Source of the DNA: a virus
DNA length: 64,000 nt
Strand: one strand, 5' to 3'
Virus record (IMG/VR): IMGVR_UViG_3300025009_000054
Span: 78,705 to 142,704 of that record
A model generated the notes under the pieces. The model saw nothing but the letters and a program-made list of their open reading frames with translations. It searched no databases and was not told where the DNA came from. Made by a program: the position numbers and the translations under genes. Below are positions 18,018 through 25,793 of the stretch, in pieces (positions within the stretch are counted from its first letter, which is position 1; each line of letters begins with the position of its first letter).

Positions 18018-18051
18018 ATGTGGGGGTACCACATGCACCGGCACCCCACAT
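18018..18051 (-). other. Hairpin between ssDNA-binding protein and recA
   Basis: Arms ATGTGGGG (18018-18025) and CCCCACAT (18044-18051). No U-tract follows on the minus strand, so it is not a standard terminator. RNA processing or stability is a possible role. Confidence 0.4.
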
Positions 18052-18070
18052 TCCCGCGTCTGACTAGTCG

Positions 18071-19297
18071 TTAAGCTACAATGCTAGTTAGCTTAGTATC
18101 AAGCAATCTTAGCTCTTCAACCGTAAGCATATTGATATCGGCTGTTCTTCCATTGCTAGCATCCTTGATGTAAGACGCCAGCTCTGCAAAATTACTGCCA
18201 GTATCAAGTTTACGAAGCTTATCAGCAACTGCAGTACCGATTACTACCCTCTCATCAACCGGTGCCTGAGGAGGATGAACGGTTGCTGTCGGTACAGACG
18301 TCATGTTGACAAGTGCCATATCAAACGCACTCTTTAGCAGGCCAGCAGGAAGACCTGTACTGAACTCTGTCGCGTACTGTCGGTCCATTGACACTATATC
18401 CCCGACCGTCTTCCCAGGGTACTTTCCCGTTGGGCATACAATAGCTACCGCCTCATTCGGGTTTATCCTGATTTCTGATGGTCCAGGAGTGCCCATATCA
18501 CCAACTGGTCCGGACTGACCAAACTGGCCGTTAGGCATCGCAGGTGGTGGTCCGTAGGACTGCATTGGCATCGGAGCAGGTGCCCCGAACTGCTGTCCTG
18601 GTTGTGGTGCACCGAACTGCTGTGGCTGTCCGTATGACTGCATCGGAGCCGGTGCACCGAACTGCTGTGGCTGTTGTGTTTGCATACCGAACTGCTGTGG
18701 GGGAGCAGCCATTCCACCCATATTACCAACTGGCATATTAAGCTGTTGGATTAGCATTTGAATCTGTTCCATGCTTTTAGCCTGGAGTTCATCTACGGCA
18801 TCAATATCAATGAGGTCTGCTTCATTGAACTGAATCGGAGCCTGATTAGCCATAGGAATGACAGTATACTGTCCACCTTTAGCCTGTGGCCTTGTGATAA
18901 TGAAATCCACACAGGACACATCTTTATTATACGCTGTGTAAATAGCACCAATCGGATTCCAAATCTGCGTACCACCAACAAGAACCTTATGCTCAGGTTT
19001 AGGTGTATCGAGGACTAGCACGTTACATGCATGTCTCATTGCAGAAGGAAATCTCTGTCTATTCACGCACATTGGGCAAAGACCCTGGCCAAGGCACTTC
19101 TCGTAGCCTCTCCACTGTCCCCTACCATTTTCACCTTGTGGGTTATATTCATACAGCGAATGACCCCACCAGCTACACAGGTCACCAAACTTCGGATGGC
19201 CTGGTACAAAGAGCAATCTCACTCTATGAGACTCTCCAGCTTTGAATTGCAGAAGCTTACCGCTCCCACCGACTCCGTTTACGTCATTAAAAGACAT
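18071..19297 (-). CDS. Single-stranded DNA-binding protein (gp32-like) with QFGAP-rich linker
   Basis: 408 residues from ATG 19297 (GGGAG upstream). The N-terminal half, RVRLLFVPGHPKFGDLCSWWGHS followed by CLGQGLCPMCVNR, resembles phage gp32-type ssDNA-binding proteins with a Cys/His metal site. A low-complexity segment (about 190-270) repeats PQQFGAP/QSYGQP units. A second folded part follows (CPTGKYPGKTVGDIVSMDRQYATEF), and a helical C-terminal end. The last part recalls domains seen after ssDNA-binding folds in exonuclease-associated proteins. Lies directly upstream of recA and downstream of the PurZ-like gene. The ssDNA-binding role is inferred from pattern and context. Confidence 0.65.
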   Translation of the reverse strand: MSFNDVNGVGGSGKLLQFKAGESHRVRLLFVPGHPKFGDLCSWWGHSLYEYNPQGENGRGQWRGYEKCLGQGLCPMCVNRQRFPSAMRHACNVLVLDTPKPEHKVLVGGTQIWNPIGAIYTAYNKDVSCVDFIITRPQAKGGQYTVIPMANQAPIQFNEADLIDIDAVDELQAKSMEQIQMLIQQLNMPVGNMGGMAAPPQQFGMQTQQPQQFGAPAPMQSYGQPQQFGAPQPGQQFGAPAPMPMQSYGPPPAMPNGQFGQSGPVGDMGTPGPSEIRINPNEAVAIVCPTGKYPGKTVGDIVSMDRQYATEFSTGLPAGLLKSAFDMALVNMTSVPTATVHPPQAPVDERVVIGTAVADKLRKLDTGSNFAELASYIKDASNGRTADINMLTVEELRLLDTKLTSIVA

Positions 19298-19351
19298 TCG
19301 TAATCTCCCTTCAGGAATTTGAATTTTGTCTGAACTATGTATAAACCCAGA

Positions 19352-19379
19352 GCCAACGAACATGCAAACCGACGTTGGC
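19352..19379 (-). other. Hairpin downstream of the purZ-like gene
   Basis: Arms GCCAACG (19352-19358) and CGTTGGC (19373-19379), 14-base loop, just after the synthetase stop. No run of U follows on the minus strand. It may slow or process the transcript rather than end it. Confidence 0.4.
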
Positions 19380-19389
19380 CCCGTAGATA

Positions 19390-20592
19390 TCAGTACTTGC
19401 TTTGATAGGCCGGTTCGAAGTCCCTCTTATATCCAGGCTTCGATGATGATTCAGGCGATAGTATGCCGGATTTGAATGCAAACTCTCTAAGTTTACCTGG
19501 ATGCATAGTGATTATATGTTCTGGGCGTGGACCCGTACTTAGCCACCCAATAGAATCAAATAAATCATATTCTGCAGCGAATTTGGCCACCCATTCTTTA
19601 CTAACCTGGGACAGACCTTCCCAAGCATTTTTACCATAGTCAATCGCGGCGATATAATCTATGAACGTGACCATTATCGATCCTGGTCGATTAATAGCAA
19701 GGGCTTTTCTAAACAATTTAGGACTAATCTCACCAACTCTTCTAACTCTCTTCGTAACAGTCGTCATTTCAATAACAGGCTTAGACGATCCACTACGAGT
19801 CTGAATTTCTTCCCACGTGAGTTCCTGAACATTCTCGTCTTCATACCCAAATGGTCCACTGTTGCCAGCAACCCTAATTGGATATGTTCTCATAACACCA
19901 TATATACTACGTACGGACATTGGTGATAGTCCAGCTTCTGCAAGCCAGTTTGCTGCGTTTGTATCTCTGGACGTAGTTTTTGGATATAAACCATGGTACA
20001 TCGATAAAGCCATTCCCTGAGTTCCTTCGAGCATAACGGGAAATCCATTGTTTACCATATTATTGAGTATCATGCATGTATCGCCGATGTAGGGTTTAAG
20101 ATAACTCACATCTTTGGCTAAGGTCACATCACCCTGCCTTTTAATCCTATCAATGAGAGCCGCACCACACCCTTCACGTGTACTACCAATAGCTTCGAAC
20201 AGATCTTTACTACCATCTTTTCCATGCTCAGCATCAATATGTTTCTGCTCAATCAGAATGGCATTTGGATCAATGACGAGTCTACCATCATCCCATACCT
20301 TTTCTTCCTTCAGCCAACCGATTTCCCGATCTAGTACGGTTGGAATAATCATAGCACCAGCACCAATTACGAGCTGTGCTTTTGGTGCCGCTATAGACCC
20401 GCATGGAATGGTTTGAAAAGCAAGCTTCTTCTTTCCATCTTTACTATAGACATAATGGCCAGCATTCGGCGATCCTGTACGCACTAAAGCACCATTATTA
20501 TATTGCCCAGCAATATGTTCACACAATTTTCCTTTTGCTTCAGAACCAAATGCGAGTCCGACGACGATATCTACGCACCTATTAGTGATCAT
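19390..20592 (-). CDS. purZ: PurZ-like succino-aminodeoxyadenylate synthetase (PurA family)
   Basis: 400 residues. In the known pathway PurZ joins dGMP and aspartate to form N6-succino-2-amino-dAMP, the precursor of the Z base that replaces adenine. The fold is clearly adenylosuccinate synthetase: NAGH (49-52), IGSTREGCGAA, EGTQGMALSMYHG, TSRDTNAANW, and TKRVRRVGE near residue 290. The first loop reads GLAFGSEAKGK, so Ser17 replaces the catalytic Asp of PurA GDEGKGK. That is the hallmark substitution reported for PurZ. At about 400 residues it is shorter than bacterial PurA (about 430). ATG start with GGAGG nine bases upstream. It lies in the same operon as RecA, the MazG-like enzyme and PurB. 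An unusual PurA is the alternative. Confidence 0.88.
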   Translation of the reverse strand: MITNRCVDIVVGLAFGSEAKGKLCEHIAGQYNNGALVRTGSPNAGHYVYSKDGKKKLAFQTIPCGSIAAPKAQLVIGAGAMIIPTVLDREIGWLKEEKVWDDGRLVIDPNAILIEQKHIDAEHGKDGSKDLFEAIGSTREGCGAALIDRIKRQGDVTLAKDVSYLKPYIGDTCMILNNMVNNGFPVMLEGTQGMALSMYHGLYPKTTSRDTNAANWLAEAGLSPMSVRSIYGVMRTYPIRVAGNSGPFGYEDENVQELTWEEIQTRSGSSKPVIEMTTVTKRVRRVGEISPKLFRKALAINRPGSIMVTFIDYIAAIDYGKNAWEGLSQVSKEWVAKFAAEYDLFDSIGWLSTGPRPEHIITMHPGKLREFAFKSGILSPESSSKPGYKRDFEPAYQSKY

Positions 20593-20608
20593 ACTAACTA
20601 TCCTCCTA

Positions 20609-20878
20609 TTAACGTCTTACGGGATCTGACATACGACGTGGTACTTCCCTATCACCACCAGTCTTATTTACTTTAGTAATCTTTACCTCTGCAGAGGCAA
20701 TTAATTCAAGCTGCTCCTCATCAAAAAACGAAGTATCTACTGGTACTCCATCTTTAAGTTCTTGAGATTGAACACCCATCCGAACGCACTTATTGAGATA
20801 TTCAGATCTCACTGTGACTATACCAGTAAACCCAGTAATAATATCTCTTACTTTATCGCCTAATCCAATTCTCGACAT
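20609..20878 (-). CDS. Small conserved phage protein, KOW/SH3-like
   Basis: 89 residues from ATG 20878 (GGAGGATAAT upstream). The pattern GLGDKVRDIITGFTGIVTVRSEYLNKCVRMGVQSQELKDG, then FFDEEQLELI, is one I have seen in many phage hypothetical proteins and looks like a small SH3/KOW-type beta barrel. A basic, disordered C-terminal tail follows. Function unknown. Confidence 0.65.
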   Translation of the reverse strand: MSRIGLGDKVRDIITGFTGIVTVRSEYLNKCVRMGVQSQELKDGVPVDTSFFDEEQLELIASAEVKITKVNKTGGDREVPRRMSDPVRR

Positions 20879-20958
20879 ATTATCCTCCTCGCCAATCACA
20901 TCAAAATTATAAATATCAATATCGCAGAACGTCTAAGAAGACCTATACTCACGGACAA

Positions 20959-21588
20959 TCATTTCTTCTTTTTAGGTATTGTAAATGCTCCTGGCTTATT
21001 ACCTCCAGTCTGTGAGAACTTATTCGATAGCGATAATGCAACTATTTTTGCACCAGGGTACTGTTCTTTATATTGGGCGCACTTCGTGGCGTGTACAGCA
21101 TTTAGATGAGTGACGAGTGATTTGCCTTTAAATCCGCATATCTGGCATACCACTTCATCGCCAGAAGCCTCAGGTATAACAGTGTTACTATCAACTTTAT
21201 GAATAATTTCCACAGGTAATTCAATACTACCCCTACATAACGCAAACACAGACTTAATAGTCTCCCTAGCCCATTTACCATCATTAGTTTTACCGGATAC
21301 ATTTGCTAGATCATTTACACTTTCTATTAAGCTTGAGCTCGATCCATCAGAGTATATGAATCCACAAAATTTGCCAGGCTCCATAACCCTTGGATGGATC
21401 ATATGAACTCCTTTACGTATCCACGGCACGCCTCTAGGAGATACATTCCATTCTGTATCTATTTCTTTCTTCCATCCAGAGCCGGTATGGAATGGACATG
21501 GTTTGACATTTTCAGATACCGTACACCAAAAACAACCAGGTTCAGCACATTGTATTTTTGTCTTGCCTTCAGCAATATCATAACTCAT
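20959..21588 (-). CDS. Zinc-finger protein with MucR-like C2H2 module
   Basis: 209 residues, ATG behind TGAGG. The N-terminus has a Cys/His cluster (CAEPGCFWC...CPFH) and the C-terminal part a CQICGFKGKSLVTHLNAVH finger followed by CAQYKEQYPGAKI. That matches the MucR/Ros type in which the finger is followed by a Y...YP helix. A second protein with the same module lies at 57.1 kb. DNA binding is likely. The basic PKKKK end supports this. Directly downstream of the sigma-like gene, it may be a regulator. Confidence 0.7.
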   Translation of the reverse strand: MSYDIAEGKTKIQCAEPGCFWCTVSENVKPCPFHTGSGWKKEIDTEWNVSPRGVPWIRKGVHMIHPRVMEPGKFCGFIYSDGSSSSLIESVNDLANVSGKTNDGKWARETIKSVFALCRGSIELPVEIIHKVDSNTVIPEASGDEVVCQICGFKGKSLVTHLNAVHATKCAQYKEQYPGAKIVALSLSNKFSQTGGNKPGAFTIPKKKK

Positions 21589-21600
21589 AGTGATACCTCA

Positions 21601-22755
21601 TCATTTATTCTCATAACGAGCGTACGCTCTATTAAAATCTTTTAAACCTACAATTTGTAACCATTCATCGTGAAAGAAGTCTAGTGCTGCTCTAAATCCA
21701 CGGTTTTTATATGTATTTACTGCGGTACGTGAAATATCAAGCTTAGTTGCTATATCTGCAGGGCATAGTCCTTCTATGAGTAATGACATTACATCCTTTA
21801 CACGTCCATGTAATGTCATTATGAATTTATCACTTTCCATACCATCAAGGATATTAGCTACCCAATGATCAGTATCAACGCATTGAGTCATATCCTCCGC
21901 TATCGAACGTGATGAATCACTATCATCACCGTGGAGATTATCAGATGTTGATGTTTCTATGGTACTTACATGGGTGGAACCACACGATCTACATACTGGC
22001 TTACGGCCAACAGTCAGACGTTTTACACGCGTCAATAGATGTCTATGGATTCCCCATCGATCTGGAAGGTATAGATGGTACATTGATTCGATGTGAGTGC
22101 GTTTCATTCTCTCTGCATACTGGATTTCAGCATCTTCCTCAGTTATTCCAGCAAGCATCATGCGGTTGATTATAAAACCTTTATAAGTGGTGCAATCTTC
22201 AACTATCATGTCTATGTACGCTCGATAGTCCTTCATGCAATAAAAGAATCTATTAAGACTCTTTGCAGTTCTACATGCGGGTTCGTCATTATGATGTGTA
22301 CGAGCGGGAACAGTCTTCTTTATCATCGCCCCTTTATCATCAGCAATAAATGTCGATACGCAATAGTTACATTCATTGTATGGGTGTGGGCATGAATACA
22401 TATTACCAGTATATGTAATCCGTTGTCTATGGCTACATTCGCGGCATATCTGTTCAGTACCAGCCTTTATCTTTACCCCAATATCAAACGCAAGAAATCT
22501 ACTTCTAGCCTGTGATATTAAGTATTTTACTGGGTCACCACGATCAAGATTAACTGTTGGTAATACTTCGAGTACGCGTTCTAAGAATAATGGTCTTAGA
22601 TCATCACTATCAATAATTCTATTCCTACCAACATATCTGGCAGTAATACCTGGCGCTATATCCCTATCGACTTCTCGTATGAAATCATTGAGATAGGAAC
22701 TGTTCGTCGGGATTGACTGCTGTGCACGAGCAATTGCTTCCCTGGTTATAGGCAC
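21601..22755 (-). CDS. Sigma-70-family-like transcription factor with zinc ribbons
   Basis: 384 residues from GTG 22755. The first about 95 residues are helical with an RSRFLAFDIG segment as in region-2-like sigma helices. Next come a zinc-ribbon-like cluster (CRECSHRQR...CPHPYNECNYC), a helical middle, and a second CRSCG pair. The C-terminus is a sigma region-4-like helix-turn-helix, LHGRVKDVMSLLIEGLCPADIATKLDISRTAVNTYKNRG. Such layouts occur in phage late or middle sigma factors. A GGCACC-N17-CGTCTG element lies 50-80 bases upstream, and two near-identical elements head other operons, so I infer it directs a phage regulon and its own expression. Confidence 0.7.
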   Translation of the reverse strand: MPITREAIARAQQSIPTNSSYLNDFIREVDRDIAPGITARYVGRNRIIDSDDLRPLFLERVLEVLPTVNLDRGDPVKYLISQARSRFLAFDIGVKIKAGTEQICRECSHRQRITYTGNMYSCPHPYNECNYCVSTFIADDKGAMIKKTVPARTHHNDEPACRTAKSLNRFFYCMKDYRAYIDMIVEDCTTYKGFIINRMMLAGITEEDAEIQYAERMKRTHIESMYHLYLPDRWGIHRHLLTRVKRLTVGRKPVCRSCGSTHVSTIETSTSDNLHGDDSDSSRSIAEDMTQCVDTDHWVANILDGMESDKFIMTLHGRVKDVMSLLIEGLCPADIATKLDISRTAVNTYKNRGFRAALDFFHDEWLQIVGLKDFNRAYARYENK

Positions 22756-23058
22756 CTAGATTATCCTCCTATTCAAATGTGAGACTTCTTCCGCCTCCAA
22801 AAGTGCAGACGTGCATAGATTCGTGAGTGGTGCCAATCTGTGCTTAAGTTTGTGACGATTGTATATTTAAATACCAACTGACTCCGATGGCACTTCAGAT
22901 TGCTGTAGTAGTTCGCAGTAAAGAGGAGTAAGCGCGGTCCGGAATCATTCTATCTATATCAATAAGATTTAACTCAGATATCTAATACTCATCACTTTAT
23001 TTGATATATTGTCTTTCGACAGGCACATTTCCCAATAAGAACGGGACCGATAAAAGAT
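22756..23058. other. Intergenic region of about 300 bases upstream of the sigma-like gene
   Basis: No convincing gene on either strand. It holds the conserved promoter-like element at 22806-22834 near the sigma-like start. The upstream half is AT-rich. A possible long-range CGGTCC/GGACCG pairing and an AAAGAGGAGT stretch recall the 40.4-40.5 kb gap. Confidence 0.5.
22806..22834 (-). promoter_or_regulatory. Putative phage promoter, copy 1 (sigma-like gene and metabolic operon)
   Basis: On the minus strand GGCACC, 17 bases, CGTCTG, then CACTTTTGGAGG. The two blocks and the spacing recur at 40.4 and 61.8 kb. The form resembles ECF-type promoters with a -10 like CGTCTA. About 50 bases upstream of the GTG start. 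Confidence 0.6.
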
Positions 23059-23547
23059 TTAATCTGAACACAAAATGGGGCTTGCTAAGATCATCTTCGC
23101 AACTTTCTCAGATTTCATCATGATATCTCGTATATCTTCAACTGCTGATTCACACGTACTAGCATTAATAATCTCTATTCCACTATGTATTGCGACCGGT
23201 ATAAATGATCTGTTGATGGCAGATATAGACATTTTAAAAGTACCAAAGTTATGTCCATCTCTCCAATCCCACTCAGTAAGCCCACCGACGGCACCACAAA
23301 TATGCATGAATGGTCTATGTAATTCTACTATTACATGTTCCAATAGATGTGGGACCATACCACATGACAATTCTTCAATTACAAGTAAATTATCATCATT
23401 AATACACCTGTGTCCGCCAATATTTGGGATGGCGGACACAATATTACTTATCATTCCACAGTAATAGGATACATTCAACGGTGGATCCATAATAACATCA
23501 AACATAAAATCATTATTGTATTTTGATATCGGTCCTATTACTATCAT
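23059..23547 (-). CDS. Stand-alone protein resembling the cyanophycin synthetase N-domain, HxxEH motif
   Basis: 162 residues, its ATG overlapping the upstream stop by ATGA. The central part SCGMVPHLLEHVIVELH with AVGGLTEWDW and GTFKMSISAINRSF aligns by eye with the CphA N-terminal domain (GHIVEHVALELQ...GFGRTRE...GIYQVVFEY). In some CphA enzymes that domain hides a zinc peptidase site with HxxEH. Here HLLEH keeps both His and the Glu. There is no ATP-grasp or ligase domain. It follows a glycosyltransferase, so a role in altering surface polymers or peptides is possible. The assignment rests on pattern recognition and needs a profile search. Confidence 0.5.
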   Translation of the reverse strand: MIVIGPISKYNNDFMFDVIMDPPLNVSYYCGMISNIVSAIPNIGGHRCINDDNLLVIEELSCGMVPHLLEHVIVELHRPFMHICGAVGGLTEWDWRDGHNFGTFKMSISAINRSFIPVAIHSGIEIINASTCESAVEDIRDIMMKSEKVAKMILASPILCSD

Positions 23548-24773
23548 ATATTAATAATACCTGGAGGTCTATGGCCATCTTTCATTGATATGAGGTGTGC
23601 GTAGACATATGGTGTTTTATTCTCTATATGCCAATCACTAGGAAATCCAGTATATAACCTCATAGATTGAAATCTAACTGGTGTGTTTATGTATTTAGCT
23701 TGGTTTTTATTTGTGTAGTATAGAAATGAGTTTTCATTCCAAAAAGAACAATGCGTAGGGTCTTGAAATGCACCTCTACCATCTGTTGATGGTGTCATTG
23801 ATAGAAGATAGCCACCTGGTACTAATACTCTATATATCTCCTCCATAGTAAATATAGGATCTTTTAAGTGTTCAAATATGTCGTGGGCTCTTATAACTCC
23901 AACTGAATTATCTTCAAATGGCCATTTAGTATTAAGATCGGCAATGGTATCGGCACCTTCGAGATCAACACTATTCCATCCATTTGGGCAATCAAACCTT
24001 CCACCAAGGTCTAGTTTTAACAATCCGTGACTATTAGACCACTGTTCACATAGACTGTAGATATATTTATCATAGATTCGCATGACATTATTTTGTATTT
24101 CGCTATTATTTTGTAGCCATACATTGTCGCCATGAATTCTATACAAATATAGACATTTATCTATATGGTAGAACATAGTTGCAGAATAGGTTCTTGACAT
24201 GAGCTCTTGATCATCTAGAACTCTCATATCAGAATTATGCCCACCGACCGCCCAATAAATATCTGATCTCCAAGCGCGTAAATGATTGGGTGCAAACCAT
24301 ATTCTACTAACTGATGATGGAGTTGCATCAAAGGCCACCACTTCATCAACTATATGGCCTTTAAAGTACGTATCGTTACGGTATCGCCATCCATATTCCT
24401 CGCTATACCTATCTACGCTTTTGATATTTCCTTGAAAATTTGCACAATTTGAATACACAAACCCTACATTACTATCACGTTCAAATGCAAGTATAACTTC
24501 AGATATTGCATTAGGCATTAGTAAGTCATCATGGTCAACTTCTAATAATATATCTCCAGAACAATATTCACAAGCTGTGTGCTTTAGTGCACCGACATAT
24601 GGAATATGATTATTAATGATGATAGGTTTGATTCTATCATCATTAAAATCTATCACCTTCGCTCCACCATTATAAAGAATTACCCACTCATAAAATGGTT
24701 GATCTTTAATACTATCATACAATTGACACAAATATCTAGTGTCATGAGTTGGCGTAAAAATTGATACTTTCAT
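23544..24773 (-). CDS. GT2 glycosyltransferase fused to a class I SAM-dependent methyltransferase
   Basis: 409 residues. The N-terminal 220 residues are a GT-A fold: KVSIFTPTHDTRYLCQLYDSI, a DxD-like EVDHDD near 80, and WRSDIYWAVGG plus VLDDQELMSR acceptor-loop motifs. The C-terminal part is a methyltransferase-11-like domain: LLKLDLGGRFDC, NSVDLEGADTIADL, PFEDNSVGVIRAHDIFEHL and EEIYRVLVPGGYLLSMTPS. The product might decorate tail fibres, the capsid, or host surface sugar, with methylation capping the sugar. It sits just downstream of the collagen-like fibre cassette, so fibre glycosylation is a reasonable guess. Confidence 0.83.
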   Translation of the reverse strand: MKVSIFTPTHDTRYLCQLYDSIKDQPFYEWVILYNGGAKVIDFNDDRIKPIIINNHIPYVGALKHTACEYCSGDILLEVDHDDLLMPNAISEVILAFERDSNVGFVYSNCANFQGNIKSVDRYSEEYGWRYRNDTYFKGHIVDEVVAFDATPSSVSRIWFAPNHLRAWRSDIYWAVGGHNSDMRVLDDQELMSRTYSATMFYHIDKCLYLYRIHGDNVWLQNNSEIQNNVMRIYDKYIYSLCEQWSNSHGLLKLDLGGRFDCPNGWNSVDLEGADTIADLNTKWPFEDNSVGVIRAHDIFEHLKDPIFTMEEIYRVLVPGGYLLSMTPSTDGRGAFQDPTHCSFWNENSFLYYTNKNQAKYINTPVRFQSMRLYTGFPSDWHIENKTPYVYAHLISMKDGHRPPGIINI

Positions 24774-24827
24774 AAAATCCTCCGATAGGATTATAAGATC
24801 TCAAATAGCAGTAAGCCAATTGAATAA

Positions 24828-25082
24828 CTACTCCGCTATTGTCTGGAATTCTTCACAAGCATGTATACATGCTTGTTCAACTTCTTCTTCAGTTAGATAA
24901 TTACCAGCAGGTATCACTATATCATATTCTCTAATTGGTTGATGATTGCCTATAGCAGTTTCATCTGCATATCCATTAAGATGCACATTGAGCGTATTAC
25001 TGATAAAGTCAGGCGTTATTAACCCTATTTTCCATACAGTAGCGTCTATTCCAAAGTTTGTTGCAAGTGTTTTTTGTATCAT
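24828..25082 (-). CDS. Small protein of the fibre cassette
   Basis: 84 residues, ATG behind AAAGGA. Mixed N-terminal part (TVWKIGLITPDFISNTLNVHLNGYADE) and an acidic C-terminal helix (LTEEEVEQACIHACEEF). Placed directly after the fibre proteins, it may be a fibre chaperone or tail accessory. No family recognised. Confidence 0.6.
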   Translation of the reverse strand: MIQKTLATNFGIDATVWKIGLITPDFISNTLNVHLNGYADETAIGNHQPIREYDIVIPAGNYLTEEEVEQACIHACEEFQTIAE

Positions 25083-25094
25083 AATTATTGTCCT

Positions 25095-25781
25095 TTATAT
25101 TAGATATGCTTGAACTGTTGGCGTTGCGGCTGAACCTGCCGCGTTAAAAGCAACTGTATAACTGTAAGTATAATAACCAATATTATTGCCATAGTTAATT
25201 ACCTCATTTTTTACACCAGTTGCACCCGCCGCCGCTTGAACCTCATAATTAGTGGTTAAAGCGCGTCCTAAAATAGCCGCAGTACCGAGTAAAGTCTCAC
25301 CTGCTGGCACTGAGTCTATTGTCCAAGCGCCAAGTCCTTGTACAAAAGTAAACGCAGTTAATACTAAACTATCTGCTGTAATTGCAGTTAAAGAAGGTGC
25401 TGGAACTGTTTGTGGTGAAGTCGCCGCCCATATGCTTTGTCCTGCATCTTTAATAAATGCTGGTTCACCTGTATTTTTACGGAATGCACCAAGCACACCT
25501 ATCAGAACCCCAGTTGGTAGCCCAGTCCATGTATAGGATGTTGGTTCACTAGCCCCCGCTAACTTCCAGTAAACTCTAAAATAATTAGAATTTGTTGTAT
25601 TAGCCTCTACATTCTGCCAACCTGTCATATTCATTGCATCTAATACAGCCGTAGCAGACGCATTTAAAAATAACACCATTAAGTCACCTTGTATTGTATT
25701 GGTTGGTTTTGAAATACTATAACTAGTGACTGTTGGTGGGGCTTTTAAGCCCGTTGTTGCAGTTCTTATTGTCCAAGACAT
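25095..25781 (-). CDS. Beta-rich fibre-tip or receptor-binding-like protein
   Basis: 228 residues, ATG behind AAGGA. Thr/Ala/Gly-rich, almost certainly beta sandwich, with WTIRTATTGLKAPPTVTS at the start and YWKLAGASEPTSYTWTGLPTG. This type of domain occurs as stand-alone tail proteins in phages and their prophages. No signal peptide. Following two collagen-like fibres, a role in adsorption is likely. Confidence 0.6.
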   Translation of the reverse strand: MSWTIRTATTGLKAPPTVTSYSISKPTNTIQGDLMVLFLNASATAVLDAMNMTGWQNVEANTTNSNYFRVYWKLAGASEPTSYTWTGLPTGVLIGVLGAFRKNTGEPAFIKDAGQSIWAATSPQTVPAPSLTAITADSLVLTAFTFVQGLGAWTIDSVPAGETLLGTAAILGRALTTNYEVQAAAGATGVKNEVINYGNNIGYYTYSYTVAFNAAGSAATPTVQAYLI

Positions 25782-25793
25782 AATATTTTATCC

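Noticed and set aside
22756-23058. tRNA or other structured RNA gene in the largest gap
   Set aside because: No cloverleaf, T-loop sequence or CCA end. The gap is explained by promoter-like sequence and AT-rich DNA.
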